From NCBI RefSeq assembly GCF_014137945.1, contig NZ_JACGWX010000001.1:744001-808000 (forward strand): a stretch of DNA of 64,000 bases, read 5' to 3'. The notes below the pieces were generated by a model. That model did not search any database. It was not told where the DNA came from and saw only the letters and a list, made by a program, of their open reading frames with translations. This document shows, piece by piece, positions 18,687-29,657 of the stretch. The stretch comes from Microcella alkalica. Its GTDB lineage: Bacteria > Actinomycetota > Actinomycetes > Actinomycetales > Microbacteriaceae. A program made the translations under genes and the position numbers. Position 1 is the stretch's first letter. Every line of letters starts with the position of its first letter.

Positions 18687-19922
18687 TCACTCGATGCGGA
18701 TGCCCTTGCCGACGACCGTGATACCGGTGTCGGTGACGGTGAAGCCGCGGGCTCGATCGGCGGCGTGGTCGACGCCGACCTGCGCGCCGGGGGAGACCAC
18801 GACCTCCTTGTCGAGAATAGCCCGCCGAACGACGGCGCCCGCGCCGATCGTGGTGCGCTCGAAGACGACCGAGTCGGTCACCTCGGCCGACTCGACCGTG
18901 ACCCACGTGCCGAGGACGCTGCGCTCGATGCGGGCGCCCGAGAGCACCGAGCCGAGCGAGACGATCGAATCGACGACGTGGCCCGTCGCGCCCGCGCCGT
19001 CGCGCACGAACTTCGCCGGCGGCATGTTGAGCTGCTGCGTGTAGATCGGCCAGGCGGTGTTGTACAGGTTGAAGACCGGGAGGGCGGCGATGAGATCCTG
19101 GTGGGCGTCGAAGAACGACTCGATCGTCCCCACGTCACGCCAGTAGAAGCGGTCGCGCTCGGTCGCGCCGGGAACGTCGTTGTGGTTGAGGTCGTAGACG
19201 AAGGCCTCGCCGCGATCGACGAAGTAGGGAACGATGTCGCCGCCCATGTCGTGCGCGGAGTTGTCGATGTCGGCGTCGCGCGTCACGGCATCCATGAGCA
19301 CGTCGGCGTCGAAGACGTAGTTTCCCATCGAGGCGAGAACCTGATCGGGGGCATCGGCGAGGCCGATCGCCTCCGTCGGCTTCTCGTGGAAGGCGGCGAT
19401 GCGCGAAGGGTTCGCCGGGTCGGTCTCGATGATGCCGAACTGATCGGCGAGCTCGATCGGCTGCCGGATGCCCGCGACCGTGACGCCCGCGCCCGAGGCG
19501 ATGTGGGCGTCGATCATCTGCGTGAAGTCCATGCGGTAGACGTGGTCCGCGCCGACCACGACAACGATGTCGGGCTTCTCGTCGCGGATCAGGTTCAGGC
19601 TCTGGAAGATCGCGTCGGCGCTGCCGGAGAACCAGCGCTTGCCCAGGCGCTGCTGCGCCGGAACGGAGGCGACGTAGGCGTTGAGCATGCCGCTCAGGCG
19701 CCACGTCTGCGACACGTGCCGGTCGAGCGAGTGGCTCTTGTACTGCGTGAGCACGACGATCTGACGCAGCCCCGAGTTGATGAGGTTCGACAGCGCGAAG
19801 TCGATGAGGCGGTAGCCGCCAGCGAAGGGCACGGCGGGCTTCGCCCGGTCCGCCGTGAGGGGCATGAGCCGCTTCCCCTCGCCGCCAGCGAGCACGATTC
19901 CGAACACCTTAGGGGTCGCCAT
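18687..19922 (-). CDS. glgC: Glucose-1-phosphate adenylyltransferase
   Basis: Makes ADP-glucose from glucose 1-phosphate and ATP for glycogen or maltose-1-phosphate synthesis. The 411 residues match the family. The nucleotide-binding [11 protein letters not shown] is at residues 13-23, and [15 protein letters not shown] and the [11 protein letters not shown] motif follow, with a C-terminal left-handed beta-helix ([17 protein letters not shown]). The ATG at 19922 ([15 protein letters not shown]) was chosen because the family starts there. A TACTGT hexamer ends six bases upstream, suggesting a leaderless transcript. It is divergent from glgA, its pathway partner. Confidence 0.95.
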   Translation of the reverse strand: MATPKVFGIVLAGGEGKRLMPLTADRAKPAVPFAGGYRLIDFALSNLINSGLRQIVVLTQYKSHSLDRHVSQTWRLSGMLNAYVASVPAQQRLGKRWFSGSADAIFQSLNLIRDEKPDIVVVVGADHVYRMDFTQMIDAHIASGAGVTVAGIRQPIELADQFGIIETDPANPSRIAAFHEKPTEAIGLADAPDQVLASMGNYVFDADVLMDAVTRDADIDNSAHDMGGDIVPYFVDRGEAFVYDLNHNDVPGATERDRFYWRDVGTIESFFDAHQDLIAALPVFNLYNTAWPIYTQQLNMPPAKFVRDGAGATGHVVDSIVSLGSVLSGARIERSVLGTWVTVESAEVTDSVVFERTTIGAGAVVRRAILDKEVVVSPGAQVGVDHAADRARGFTVTDTGITVVGKGIRIE

Positions 19923-19968
19923 GCCCCCACAGTAGGCGACGCACAGGCGCTGTACTAGCGTCATCACC
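19923..19968. promoter_or_regulatory. Compact divergent promoter region of glgC and glgA
   Basis: Only 46 bases separate the two start codons. On the minus strand TACTGT (19934-19929) ends six bases before the glgC ATG. On the plus strand TAGCGT (19956-19961) ends seven bases before the glgA ATG. Both genes therefore look leaderless, and the two promoters share upstream sequence. Confidence 0.6.
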
Positions 19969-21156
19969 ATGCGCGTCGACGTCATCTCCCGTGAGTATCC
20001 GCCCGAGGTCTACGGAGGGGCGGGAGTCCACGTCGCTGAGCTCGTGCGGGCCCTCCGCCACGATTCGATGGATGTCCGCGTGCGCTGCTTCGGCGCGCCG
20101 CGCAACGAGGCTGACACGCACGCGTACCTCGTCCCCGGCGCCCTCTCCTCGGCGAATCCCGCCCTCGCGACGCTCGGCGTCGACCTCGCGATCGCCGACG
20201 ACGTCGACGGCGCCGACATCGTGCACTCGCACACCTGGTACGCCAACGCCGCGGGCCAGCTCGCGCAGATGCTGCATGGGATCCCGCACGTCGTCACCGC
20301 CCACAGCCTCGAGCCGCTGCGGCCGTGGAAGGCCGAGCAGCTCGGCGGCGGCTACCGGATCTCCAGCTGGATCGAGCGCGAAGCCTTCGAGACGGCGGAT
20401 GCCGTGATCGCCGTGAGCGACGGCATGCGCCGAGACATCCTGCGCTGCTATCCCCAGCTCGACGAGCAGAAGGTCGGCGTGATCCACAACGGCATCGACC
20501 TCGAGGGCTGGCAGAGGACGATCGACCACGAGTTCGTCCGCACGCTCGGCATCGATCCCGACCGCCCGACGATCGTCTTCGTCGGCCGCATCACCCGCCA
20601 GAAGGGACTGCCCTATCTGCTCGAGGCCGTGCGGGCGCTGCCGAAGGACGTCCAGCTCGTACTGTGCGCGGGCGCTCCGGACACGCCCGAGATCCTCCGC
20701 GAGGTGCAGAGCGGCGTCGCCGCGCTCCAGGCCGAGCGCACCGGGGTCGTCTGGATCGAGCGGATGCTCTCGCAGCGCGAGCTCGCGGCCGTCCTGTCGC
20801 ACGCCACGACGTTCGTGTGCCCGAGCGTCTACGAGCCGCTCGGCATCGTCAACCTCGAGGCCATGGCATGCGGTGTCGCCGTCGTCGGCACTGCCACGGG
20901 AGGCATCCCGGAGGTCGTCGCGGACGGCGAGACCGGCCGGCTCGTGCCGATCGAGCAGGTGCAGGACGGCACCGGCATCCCCGTCGACCCCGCGAAATTC
21001 GTCGCCGATCTCGCGGCCATCCTCGCAGAGGTCGTGAGCGACCCGGAGCGCGCCGCAGCCATGGGCCGAGCGGGCCGTGCGCGCGCGGAGGAGCACTTCG
21101 CGTGGGGAGCGATCGCGGAACGGACACGCGCGCTCTACGCGAGCCTGCTCGTCTAG
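19969..21156 (+). CDS. glgA: Glycogen synthase / maltose-1-phosphate synthase, GT4 family
   Basis: Glycosyltransferase using ADP-glucose, 395 residues, of the actinobacterial short GlgA/GlgM type. It opens with [19 protein letters not shown], containing the donor-binding GGAG, then has [11 protein letters not shown] and [12 protein letters not shown]. The GT4 C-terminal domain shows [12 protein letters not shown] and the [19 protein letters not shown] block with its EPLG motif. In mycobacteria the divergent glgC neighbour makes GlgM, which forms alpha-maltose 1-phosphate. Which acceptor is used here cannot be told from sequence alone. Confidence 0.92.
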   Translation: MRVDVISREYPPEVYGGAGVHVAELVRALRHDSMDVRVRCFGAPRNEADTHAYLVPGALSSANPALATLGVDLAIADDVDGADIVHSHTWYANAAGQLAQMLHGIPHVVTAHSLEPLRPWKAEQLGGGYRISSWIEREAFETADAVIAVSDGMRRDILRCYPQLDEQKVGVIHNGIDLEGWQRTIDHEFVRTLGIDPDRPTIVFVGRITRQKGLPYLLEAVRALPKDVQLVLCAGAPDTPEILREVQSGVAALQAERTGVVWIERMLSQRELAAVLSHATTFVCPSVYEPLGIVNLEAMACGVAVVGTATGGIPEVVADGETGRLVPIEQVQDGTGIPVDPAKFVADLAAILAEVVSDPERAAAMGRAGRARAEEHFAWGAIAERTRALYASLLV

Positions 21157-21168
21157 GCTGGAGCGATC

Positions 21169-21951
21169 ATGGCCAGCGTTCTCGAGTTCGACGATGTCTC
21201 CCTCAGCCGCGATGGCGCCGCCATCCTCGATGGCATCCGCTGGAACGTCGAGGACACCGATCGCTGGGTCGTCCTCGGCCCCAACGGCGCGGGCAAGACC
21301 ACACTCCTGCAGCTCGCCGCGGCGAACCTGCACCCCACGAGCGGCCGCGTGACGGTGCTCGAGGAGGAGATCGGGCACTCCGACCTCGCCTCGCTGCGCC
21401 CGCGCATCGGCTTCGCGTCGACCGCGATGGCCCGCCGCGTGCCCGCCGACGAGCGCGTGCTCGACGTCGTCATGACCGCGGCGCACTCCGTGACGGGTCG
21501 GTGGAATGAGGAGTACGAGGACGTCGACGAACGCCGCGCCCGTCGAGTGCTACGCGAGTGGCACCTCGAGCGCTTCGCCGACCGCCGCTTCGGCAGCCTG
21601 AGCGACGGCGAGCAGAAGCGCGTGCAGATCGCACGCTCGATCATGACCGACCCCGAGCTGCTTCTGCTCGACGAGCCCGCCGCGAGCCTCGACCTCGGCG
21701 CGCGCGAGGAGCTCGTCCTGCTGCTCGGCAGCTACGCGAGCTCGCCCGACTCGCCCGCGATGGTCATGGTCACCCACCACGTCGAGGAGATCCCGGCCGG
21801 CTTCACCCACGCGCTCCTCCTCGCGGAGGGTCGGGTCTCGGCCGCCGGGCCGATCGACGAGGTCATCACGGCCGAGCGCCTGACGGAGGCCTTCGGGATC
21901 CCCCTCCAGGTCAGCCGCGACGGCGACCGGTTCGCCGCGCGCGGCGCCTGA
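21169..21951 (+). CDS. ABC transporter ATP-binding protein (YlmA-like), no permease adjacent
   Basis: Single ABC domain of 260 residues. Walker A is GPNGAGKTT, the signature is a divergent LSDGEQKR, Walker B is LLLLDEPAASLD, and the switch histidine is in MVTHHVEEI. No membrane protein gene lies next to it, so partner and substrate are unknown. It is close in pattern to orphan YlmA-type ATPases of Gram-positives. TAGGCT overlaps the glgA stop and ends nine bases before the ATG, so it may have its own start site or be read through from glgA. Confidence 0.85.
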   Translation: MASVLEFDDVSLSRDGAAILDGIRWNVEDTDRWVVLGPNGAGKTTLLQLAAANLHPTSGRVTVLEEEIGHSDLASLRPRIGFASTAMARRVPADERVLDVVMTAAHSVTGRWNEEYEDVDERRARRVLREWHLERFADRRFGSLSDGEQKRVQIARSIMTDPELLLLDEPAASLDLGAREELVLLLGSYASSPDSPAMVMVTHHVEEIPAGFTHALLLAEGRVSAAGPIDEVITAERLTEAFGIPLQVSRDGDRFAARGA

Positions 21952-21980
21952 GCCGACGCGGCTCCCGGCCGCCGCTCTGC

Positions 21981-22079
21981 TAGTCTTGAGAGTCGGCCTC
22001 GAAGGCTCGCCCTTCGCCTGCCCATCAACCTGCCCGCAGCGGGGGCACCCCGCTGAACAGAGAATCCAAGGAACCGTTC
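21981..22079 (+). promoter_or_regulatory. rpmE2 promoter and structured 5' leader
   Basis: TAGTCT at 21981-21986 is a candidate -10, giving a leader of about 87 bases, the longest for a short gene in this window. The leader holds a seven-base-pair hairpin, AGCGGGG-GCA-CCCCGCT (22038-22054), then an AAGGAA ribosome-binding site. Autoregulatory leaders are known upstream of L31 genes in several bacterial groups; whether this is one is inference. Confidence 0.45.
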
Positions 22080-22328
22080 ATGAAGACTGACATTCACCCC
22101 GAGTACAAGGCGATCGTGTTCCGCGACCTCGCGTCGGGTGAGACCTTCCTCACGCGCTCGACCGTGTCGAGCGACAAGACGATCGAGCTCGACGGCGTGG
22201 AGTACCCCGTCATCGACGTCGAGATCTCGTCGGCCTCGCACCCGTTCTACACGGGCAAGCAGCGCATCATGGACTCGGCCGGTCGCGTCGAGAAGTTCAA
22301 CCAGCGCTTCAAGAACTTCGGCCAGTAG
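22080..22328 (+). CDS. rpmE2: 50S ribosomal protein L31 type B
   Basis: Ribosomal large-subunit protein of 82 residues. It opens MKTDIHPEY, contains [13 protein letters not shown] and ends in [11 protein letters not shown], all typical of bL31 type B. It contains no cysteine, so it lacks the zinc-ribbon CxxC motifs and is the zinc-independent form. In many actinobacteria such paralogues are induced by zinc limitation, but no Zur-type palindrome is evident upstream. A very strong hairpin terminator follows. Confidence 0.96.
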   Translation: MKTDIHPEYKAIVFRDLASGETFLTRSTVSSDKTIELDGVEYPVIDVEISSASHPFYTGKQRIMDSAGRVEKFNQRFKNFGQ

Positions 22329-22341
22329 GTCGCATCATCAT

Positions 22342-22379
22342 CGATGAAGGGCCCCGTCCTCGGACGGGGCCCTTCATCG
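22342..22379. terminator. Strong bidirectional terminator after rpmE2
   Basis: An 18-base-pair perfect stem (22342-22359 with 22362-22379) has a GC-rich core GGGCCCCGTCC, closing on a very tight loop. It lies between convergent rpmE2 and the exonuclease gene. Confidence 0.85.
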
Positions 22380-22398
22380 TGCGCGGTGCGGCGCGCGG

Positions 22399-23103
22399 TC
22401 AGAGACGGACGGGCCAGCCGCGGTCGGCCGTGAAGCGGTGGTCGCGCTCACGACGCATGTAGTCCTCGAACGAGTCGCACTGCTGGTCATGCCAGCTCAC
22501 CTGCGCGCCGTGCAGCGCCGCGATGTCGTCGGGTAGCGCCGCCTCGTGCTTCCGCGCGAGCGCCTGTGCGACCCGGCCCGCGGCGATCGCGTCGGCCGCC
22601 GCATCGTGCGCGCCCGTGAGGGCGACGCCGTAGTGGGCTGCCGCGGCCTCGAGCGTGCGTTTGCCACGACGGTAGCGGTCGACGGCCTTGTCGATCACGA
22701 GCGGGTCGACGACGGGGGCGGGGGAGGCGAGCGGCTCCACGCCATGACGCAGGGCCTCGTGCTCGAGCAGGCTCAGATCGTAGGCGGCGTTGTAGACGAC
22801 GAGCGGCAGGGGGCGGGCGAGGAGCGCGCGCAGGGCATCCGCGATCTCGGCGACGACCTCACGGGCGGGACGGCCCTCCGCGCGGGCGCGCTCGGTCGTG
22901 ATGCCGTGCACGGCGGTCGCGCCGGCCGGGATCTCGACGCCCGGGTCGGCGAGCCATGACCAGGACTCGAGCTGCTCGCCTTCGGGACCGATCACGCCGA
23001 TGTGGGCGGTCACGATGCGCGACGTCGTGACGTCGACGCCCGTCGTCTCGAGGTCGAAGACGGCGAGACGATCGCTCCAGTGGGTTGCTCCTGGCTGGCT
23101 CAT
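22399..23103 (-). CDS. DEDDh 3'-5' exonuclease (DnaQ-like, stand-alone)
   Basis: RNase T/DnaQ-fold exonuclease of 234 residues. ExoI is the FDLETTG motif near residue 16, ExoII is VVYNAAYDLSLLEHE, and ExoIII is HDAAADAIAA preceded by the GAH context, giving the DEDDh acidic set plus histidine. A tryptophan-rich tail (SWHDQQCDSFEDYMRR) is typical of actinobacterial homologues. The exact substrate is unknown: DNA proofreading, repair or small RNA turnover. TAGGCT on the minus strand (23115-23110) ends six bases before the ATG and includes the treS stop codon, so the gene is probably leaderless. Confidence 0.88.
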   Translation of the reverse strand: MSQPGATHWSDRLAVFDLETTGVDVTTSRIVTAHIGVIGPEGEQLESWSWLADPGVEIPAGATAVHGITTERARAEGRPAREVVAEIADALRALLARPLPLVVYNAAYDLSLLEHEALRHGVEPLASPAPVVDPLVIDKAVDRYRRGKRTLEAAAAHYGVALTGAHDAAADAIAAGRVAQALARKHEAALPDDIAALHGAQVSWHDQQCDSFEDYMRRERDHRFTADRGWPVRL

Positions 23104-23112
23104 GCCGCGAGC

Positions 23113-24861
<1,749 letters not shown>

Positions 24862-24965
24862 GAGGCTCCTCGGCGACGGAGGGGAGAGAGGGCTGGCGTC
24901 GCGCGCACGCGATCGCGTTCCACTGTAGACCGGGTGCCGCCGCCGGTCGTGCGGGTGCCCCGACC

Positions 24966-24978
24966 TAGACTGTGCGGG
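24966..24978 (+). promoter_or_regulatory. Leaderless-type promoter of the hydrolase at 24979
   Basis: TAGACT (24966-24971) ends seven bases before the ATG, and no ribosome-binding site is seen. Confidence 0.6.
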
Positions 24979-25863
24979 ATGCCCGCGCCCTCTCCCTACG
25001 CCGCCGCCCTGAGCGCGATCCCGCGTCGCGATCGCGACCTCACGATCCTCGGCGCGCGGACGCACGTCGCCGAGTACGGGCCGGCGGATGCCCCGCGCAC
25101 GCTCGTCGTCGTGCACGGGTTCCGCGGCGATCACCACGGCCTCGAGCCCGTCATCGCCCACCTTCCCGACCTGCGCATCATCGCTCCGGATCTGCCGGGC
25201 TTCGGCGCGTCGGCCCCGCTGCCCGACCGGGAGCACGACATCGCCGGGTACGCCGAGTGGCTCGACGCCCTGCTGACGACCCTCGGCGTGCGCGGCACCG
25301 CGGTGCTGCTCGGCCACAGCTTCGGCTCGATCGTGGTGGCAGGGGCGCTCGCGGCGGGCGTGCCCGCGCCGCGGGCGGTGTTCGTGAACCCCATCGGCCA
25401 GCCCGCCCTCGCAGGCCCCCGGGGCATCCTCACTCGCGGAGCGGTCGCGTTCTACCGGCTCGGCGCCATCCTGCCCGAGCGCGCCGGCTTCGCCCTGCTG
25501 CGCAGCCGCGCCATCACGCGCGTGATGAGTGTCTCGATGGCGAAGACGCGCGAGAAGAGCCTGCGGCGGTGGATCCACGAGGAGCACGACCGCTTCTTCT
25601 CCGGCTTCGCCGAGCGCGACACCCTGCTGCAGGCGTTCCGCGCCTCGGTCTCGCACGACGTCTCCGACTACGCCGAGGAGGTGCGCGTGCCGACGCTGCT
25701 GATCGCCGCCGAGCAGGACGACATCACGCCGCTCGAGGCCCAGCACCGGCTCGTGCGGCGCTTCCCCGACTCCCGGCTCGTCGTCGTGCCCGACGTCGGC
25801 CACCTCGTGCACTACGAGGCGCCGGCGGCGGCGGCTCGGGCGATCCGCGAGTTCCTCGCGTGA
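24979..25863 (+). CDS. Alpha/beta-fold hydrolase
   Basis: The 294-residue protein has the alpha/beta-hydrolase layout: VVVHGFRGDHHG (oxyanion region), DLPGFGAS, nucleophile elbow GHSFGS near residue 115, an acidic residue in IAAEQDDITPLE and catalytic histidine in DVGHLVHYEAP. The substrate cannot be predicted. It is divergent from treS and followed 25 bases later by a glycosyltransferase, possibly as a two-gene unit. Confidence 0.88.
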   Translation: MPAPSPYAAALSAIPRRDRDLTILGARTHVAEYGPADAPRTLVVVHGFRGDHHGLEPVIAHLPDLRIIAPDLPGFGASAPLPDREHDIAGYAEWLDALLTTLGVRGTAVLLGHSFGSIVVAGALAAGVPAPRAVFVNPIGQPALAGPRGILTRGAVAFYRLGAILPERAGFALLRSRAITRVMSVSMAKTREKSLRRWIHEEHDRFFSGFAERDTLLQAFRASVSHDVSDYAEEVRVPTLLIAAEQDDITPLEAQHRLVRRFPDSRLVVVPDVGHLVHYEAPAAAARAIREFLA

Positions 25864-25888
25864 GCGCCGCGGGCGCGGGGATGCGGGC

Positions 25889-26974
25889 ATGAGGATCGCG
25901 ATCGACTGCCGCTACGTGCGCATCGGCCGGCACGACGGCATCAGCCGCTTCACGGCGGGCCTCGTCGAGCACCTCCTGCCGCTTCTGGGCACCGACGACG
26001 AGCTCGTCGCGCTCATCCACGACGACCGCCAGCTCGAGATGCTGCCCGCGGGGCTCAGCGCGCACCGGGTGAGCTCGCCGACGAGCGCGCGCGAGCCGTG
26101 GGTCGCGAGTCAGGTCAACCTCATCCGGCCCGACGTCGTCTTCAGCCCCATGCAGACCATGGGAACGGTCGGCCGCCGTTATCCGCTCGCGCTCACGCTC
26201 CACGACCTCATCTACTACGCCCATCCCACGCCGCCGCGCGACATGCCCGCGCCCGTGAGAGCGGGGTGGCGGCTCTTCCATCTCGCGTGGTGGCCGCAGC
26301 GGCTCCTGCTGAATCGGGCGGATGCGGTGGTCACCGTGAGCGAGACCTCGCGCGCCCTCATCGAGACGCATCGCCTCACCACCCGGCGCGTCGTCGTGGT
26401 GCCCAACGGCACCGATCGGCCCGCTCCGCGCCCGCGCAAGCGCCCCGAGGGCGTCGAGCTCGTCTACATGGGCTCGTTCATGCCGTACAAGAACGTGCAG
26501 ACGGTCTGCCGCGCGCTTCACGAGCTGCCGGGCGCGCGCCTGCACCTGCTCAGCAGGATCCGCCCGGATGACCGCGCGCGGCTGGTGTCGATCGCACCCG
26601 CCGGCGCGCTCGTGATCTACGACGGAGTCAGCGACGAGGAGTACGCGTCGATCCTCGATGGAGCGACCGCACTCGTGCACGCCTCCCGCGAGGAGGGGTT
26701 CGGCATCCCGCTCGTCGAGGCGATGGGGCGCGGCACGCCCATCGTGGTCGCCGACACGACGATCTTCCGCGAGATCGGAGGCTCTGCGGCGCTGTACGCG
26801 GATCCCGACGACGCGGCCGGGTTCGCGCAGCGGGTGCGCGAGCTGCTGCATCCGGGGGAGTGGGAGGCGCGATCGCGGGCCGGATACGCGCAGGCCGCGC
26901 GGTTCGACTGGGAGCGCAGCGCGGGCATCCTGCTCGAGCTGCTGCGCGAGCTCGCGGCGACTCCGCCGCGTTGA
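25889..26974 (+). CDS. Glycosyltransferase family 4 protein
   Basis: GT-B fold glycosyltransferase of 361 residues. The opening is MRIAIDCRYVRIGRHDGISRF with a donor/acceptor glycine motif. VVPNGTDRP marks the domain boundary, YMGSFMPYKNVQT begins the second domain, and ASREEGFGIPLVEAMGRGTPIV is the donor-binding EX7E-type motif. The final DWERSAGILLELL is typical. The substrate is unknown; cell-wall or exopolysaccharide glycosylation is plausible. No transmembrane helix is seen. It converges on the hypothetical gene at 26979 with a four-base gap. Confidence 0.88.
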   Translation: MRIAIDCRYVRIGRHDGISRFTAGLVEHLLPLLGTDDELVALIHDDRQLEMLPAGLSAHRVSSPTSAREPWVASQVNLIRPDVVFSPMQTMGTVGRRYPLALTLHDLIYYAHPTPPRDMPAPVRAGWRLFHLAWWPQRLLLNRADAVVTVSETSRALIETHRLTTRRVVVVPNGTDRPAPRPRKRPEGVELVYMGSFMPYKNVQTVCRALHELPGARLHLLSRIRPDDRARLVSIAPAGALVIYDGVSDEEYASILDGATALVHASREEGFGIPLVEAMGRGTPIVVADTTIFREIGGSAALYADPDDAAGFAQRVRELLHPGEWEARSRAGYAQAARFDWERSAGILLELLRELAATPPR

Positions 26975-26978
26975 GCGG

Positions 26979-27449
26979 TCAGTCGAGCAGTTGCGCCGCG
27001 TCGAGCACGAGCACCCTGTCGTCGTCGCCGATGCAGAAGCCGGCGACGCTCGCCCAGTGGCCGTCGGGGCCCTCAATCGCGAGAAGTGCGTCGTAGGGCA
27101 TCTCGACGCCCTCGACCGACAGGACGGCGCCGTCGGCGATGATCACGCCGTCGGCGTCGACGACCGCGTCGCCGCCCGTCGTGAACCCGTCTGGCCAGAT
27201 CACGAACCGATCGCCCTCCTGGGTGCCGAGTCGGAAGCAACCCTCCGACCCCACGACGAGGGGTGCCTCGAGGGCGACGGTCTCGCCCGCGTAGCTCTCG
27301 CCCGGCAGCTGGACCGGCAGACCGGGGCCGCCCTGATCGGTCCCGGGCGCCTCGGCCGGGGGAGCCCCGACCACGAGGAGGACGATCACGGCGATGACCG
27401 TCGCGACGGCGACCGCGATGATCGCGGCGAGCATCCGGCGGGAGGGCAT
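26979..27449 (-). CDS. Hypothetical protein with one N-terminal membrane anchor
   Basis: The 156-residue protein starts MPSRRMLAAIIAVAVA, a basic tip followed by one long hydrophobic segment (to about residue 28), so it is either secreted or anchored with its body outside. The mature part is acidic, beta-rich and has two cysteines (SEGCFRLG and GFCIGDD) that could form a disulphide. No family is recognised. TACAGT (27461-27456) ends six bases before the ATG, suggesting a leaderless message. Confidence 0.75.
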   Translation of the reverse strand: MPSRRMLAAIIAVAVATVIAVIVLLVVGAPPAEAPGTDQGGPGLPVQLPGESYAGETVALEAPLVVGSEGCFRLGTQEGDRFVIWPDGFTTGGDAVVDADGVIIADGAVLSVEGVEMPYDALLAIEGPDGHWASVAGFCIGDDDRVLVLDAAQLLD

Positions 27450-27498
27450 GACCGCACTGTACGCCCGCGTCCACCCGTCGCGGCGGAGGCGAACGCGC

Positions 27499-27975
27499 TC
27501 AGCCGGGCGTGGCGATGCGGGCGACGCGGCCGCCCGACCACTCGACGAGCCTCTCGGGGTCGGCGGGGAAGACGCTCTGCGCGTCGCCCGCGGCCGACCA
27601 CACCTCGTCGAAGCGAAGGAGGCTGTCGTCGACGAGCGTGCGCACGGGGCTCGGATGCCCGATCGGGGGCACGCCGCCGATCGAGTAGCCCGTCGCCGCC
27701 TTCACGGTCGTCGCGTCCGCCTTCTCGACCGGCAGCCCGACGGCGTCGGCGAGCAGCTCGAGATCAGCGCGCCGGTCACCGGCGACGAGGGCGAGCAGAG
27801 GCGTGCGCTCATCGCCGTCGAGGACGACGAAGACGAGCGACTTCACGATCGCGCCGACCTCGCAGCCGACGGCGGCGGCGGCCGCGGGGGCCGTGTGGGT
27901 CGAGTCGGGCATCCGCACAGGGCTCAGGCCCAGCTCGGCGGTCGCGGCGGCGAAGCGCTCAGCGCCCGTCGCCAT
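27499..27975 (-). CDS. YbaK/EbsC-family aminoacyl-tRNA deacylase
   Basis: A 158-residue protein of the YbaK/ProX editing-domain family, which hydrolyses mischarged aminoacyl-tRNAs. Family landmarks are the conserved lysine in GAIVKSLVFVV, LALVAGDRRADLE, and the glycine-rich ATGYSIGGVPPIGH loop. The start at 27975 overlaps the upstream phosphatase stop as TGATG, so the two are coupled. Whether it acts on Cys-tRNA(Pro) or another substrate cannot be read from the sequence. Confidence 0.9.
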   Translation of the reverse strand: MATGAERFAAATAELGLSPVRMPDSTHTAPAAAAAVGCEVGAIVKSLVFVVLDGDERTPLLALVAGDRRADLELLADAVGLPVEKADATTVKAATGYSIGGVPPIGHPSPVRTLVDDSLLRFDEVWSAAGDAQSVFPADPERLVEWSGGRVARIATPG

Positions 27976-28619
27976 CAGCGGCCCACCTCGCGGTGCTCTT
28001 CCCGACGGGCCAGGGGGTTCTGCTCCTCGAAGTCCTCCGCGAGGGGGAAGATCGACCGCTCGTCGATCGGGTCGTCGAAGCGCGAGAGCGACAGCCCGCC
28101 GTCGGCGTGCAGGAACGAGTGCACCGAGCCGTTCGTGATGGGCTCCCGGTGCCGGCCGGGCACGACCGACTCGAGAACGCTGCGGATCACGCCGCCGTGC
28201 GCGACGACGACGATCGACTCGCCCGGGTGCTCGGCGGCGAGGCGGTGCAGCCCCTCGACGACGCGCGCCGCGACGGCCTCGCGGGTCTCGCGGCCCGGAA
28301 CCTCGGCGCCCTCGGGGTAGCGGGCGTCGAGCTCGGCACCCGTGAGGCCCTCGGCGTCGCCGTAGTTGCGCTCGACGAAGGCGGCGTCGAGCTCGGGGGC
28401 GGGCATCCCCACCGCGGCGGCGATGATCGCGGCGGTCTCGGCTGCGCGGCCGAGCGGCGAGGCGATGATGCGCGACCACTGGCGGCCGCGCAGCAGCTCG
28501 CCTGTCGCGGCCGCCTGGGCGCGACCCGTGTCGTTGAGCGGGATGTCGGTCGAGCCCTGGATGCGGCGATCGCGATTCCAGGCGGTCTCACCGTGTCGGA
28601 CGAGCGCGAACGCGGTCAT
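27975..28619 (-). CDS. Histidine phosphatase family protein
   Basis: Phosphoglycerate-mutase-like phosphatase of 214 residues. The catalytic LVRHGETAWN is at the N-terminus, NDTGRAQA and IIASPLGRAAET follow, then the acid residue in ERNYGDAEG and the second histidine in VVAHGGVIRS. Its substrate is unknown. ATG 28619 has a GGAAAGG upstream. Its stop overlaps the YbaK start, and the sirtuin gene lies 53 bases upstream on the same strand. Confidence 0.9.
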   Translation of the reverse strand: MTAFALVRHGETAWNRDRRIQGSTDIPLNDTGRAQAAATGELLRGRQWSRIIASPLGRAAETAAIIAAAVGMPAPELDAAFVERNYGDAEGLTGAELDARYPEGAEVPGRETREAVAARVVEGLHRLAAEHPGESIVVVAHGGVIRSVLESVVPGRHREPITNGSVHSFLHADGGLSLSRFDDPIDERSIFPLAEDFEEQNPLARREEHREVGR

Positions 28620-28672
28620 GGGGGCCTTTCCGGAGTCGGGGCGGGCGACCGAGCCGGACTGCGGCGGGAGCG

Positions 28673-29539
28673 CTAGTCGGCGATGAGCGCGTCGCGGAGG
28701 GCCGCGAGCGTCTCGGTGGTGCCCGCGTCGATCTTAACGGCGGCGCGCGCGTCGGCTTTCGTCTCTCCCCGGTTGACGATGATCGTCGGGATGCGCCGCT
28801 TCGCGGCGAGGCCCACGAGGCGCACGCCCGAGTTGACCACGAGAGAGGAGCCGAGGACGAGCAGAGCGTCGGCGCGGGCCACGATGCCGCGGGCCTCCTC
28901 GAACTTCACGGGAGGAACGAACTCGCCGAAGAAGACGATGTCGGGCTTGAGGGTGCCGCCGCACACGGTGCACTCGGGGATGGCGAAGCGCGAGACGTCG
29001 TCGACCTCGGCGTCGCCGTCGGGGTTGACGCGGTGCTCTGCGTCGACGTCGAGCCAGGGGTTCAGAGCGGTGATGCGGTCGGCGATCGACTCGCGCGCGA
29101 AGGCCTGGCCGCAGTGCAGGCACACGACGCGATCCATCGAGCCGTGCAGGTCGACGACGCGGCGGCTGCCAGCCCGCACGTGCAGCCCGTCGACGTTCTG
29201 CGTGACGACGCCCGCGATGCTGCCGTGATCCTCGAGCTCGGCGAGGGCGCGGTGGCCGTCGTTCGGGCGGGCGGAGGCGAAGCGGCTCCACCCGAGGTGA
29301 CTGCCGGCCCAGTAGCGCTTGCGATAGGGCTCGTCGGCGAGGAACTGGCTGAAGGTCATGGGGGTGCGAACGGGAGCGCCCGCGCCCCGGTAGTCGGGGA
29401 TGCCCGAGTCGGTGCTGACGCCCGCCCCGGTGAGCACCGCGATGCGGCGGCCCATCAGGAGCCCGATCGCCTCGTCGAGGCTCGCCCGTGCGGAATCGCC
29501 GAGCGGCAGCGGCTGAGCCGGAGCCGACGAGTGCGCCAT
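28673..29539 (-). CDS. NAD-dependent protein deacylase, Sir2 family
   Basis: Sirtuin of 288 residues. NAD-binding motifs GAGVSTDSGIPDYRG and TQNVDGLH are intact, the catalytic histidine lies in VDLHGSMDRVV, and the zinc site is CLHC plus CTVC about 60 residues apart. Later FFGEFVPP and LGSSLVVNSG fit the family. The spacer between the two cysteine pairs is long and acidic (NPDGDAEVDD). An upstream TACTCT (minus, 29570-29565) may be the -10, leaving a short leader with GGGAGG before the ATG. Confidence 0.93.
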   Translation of the reverse strand: MAHSSAPAQPLPLGDSARASLDEAIGLLMGRRIAVLTGAGVSTDSGIPDYRGAGAPVRTPMTFSQFLADEPYRKRYWAGSHLGWSRFASARPNDGHRALAELEDHGSIAGVVTQNVDGLHVRAGSRRVVDLHGSMDRVVCLHCGQAFARESIADRITALNPWLDVDAEHRVNPDGDAEVDDVSRFAIPECTVCGGTLKPDIVFFGEFVPPVKFEEARGIVARADALLVLGSSLVVNSGVRLVGLAAKRRIPTIIVNRGETKADARAAVKIDAGTTETLAALRDALIAD

Positions 29540-29657
29540 GGGGCCTCCCTGGGGGGTCTCTCGCAGAGTAAACGTGCCGGGTTTCGGATATGTTTCCGGA
29601 GGCTGTGCGACCGGGGAGCGCCCTCGGCGAACGCCCCGAATGGAAGGCGGGATCTCG

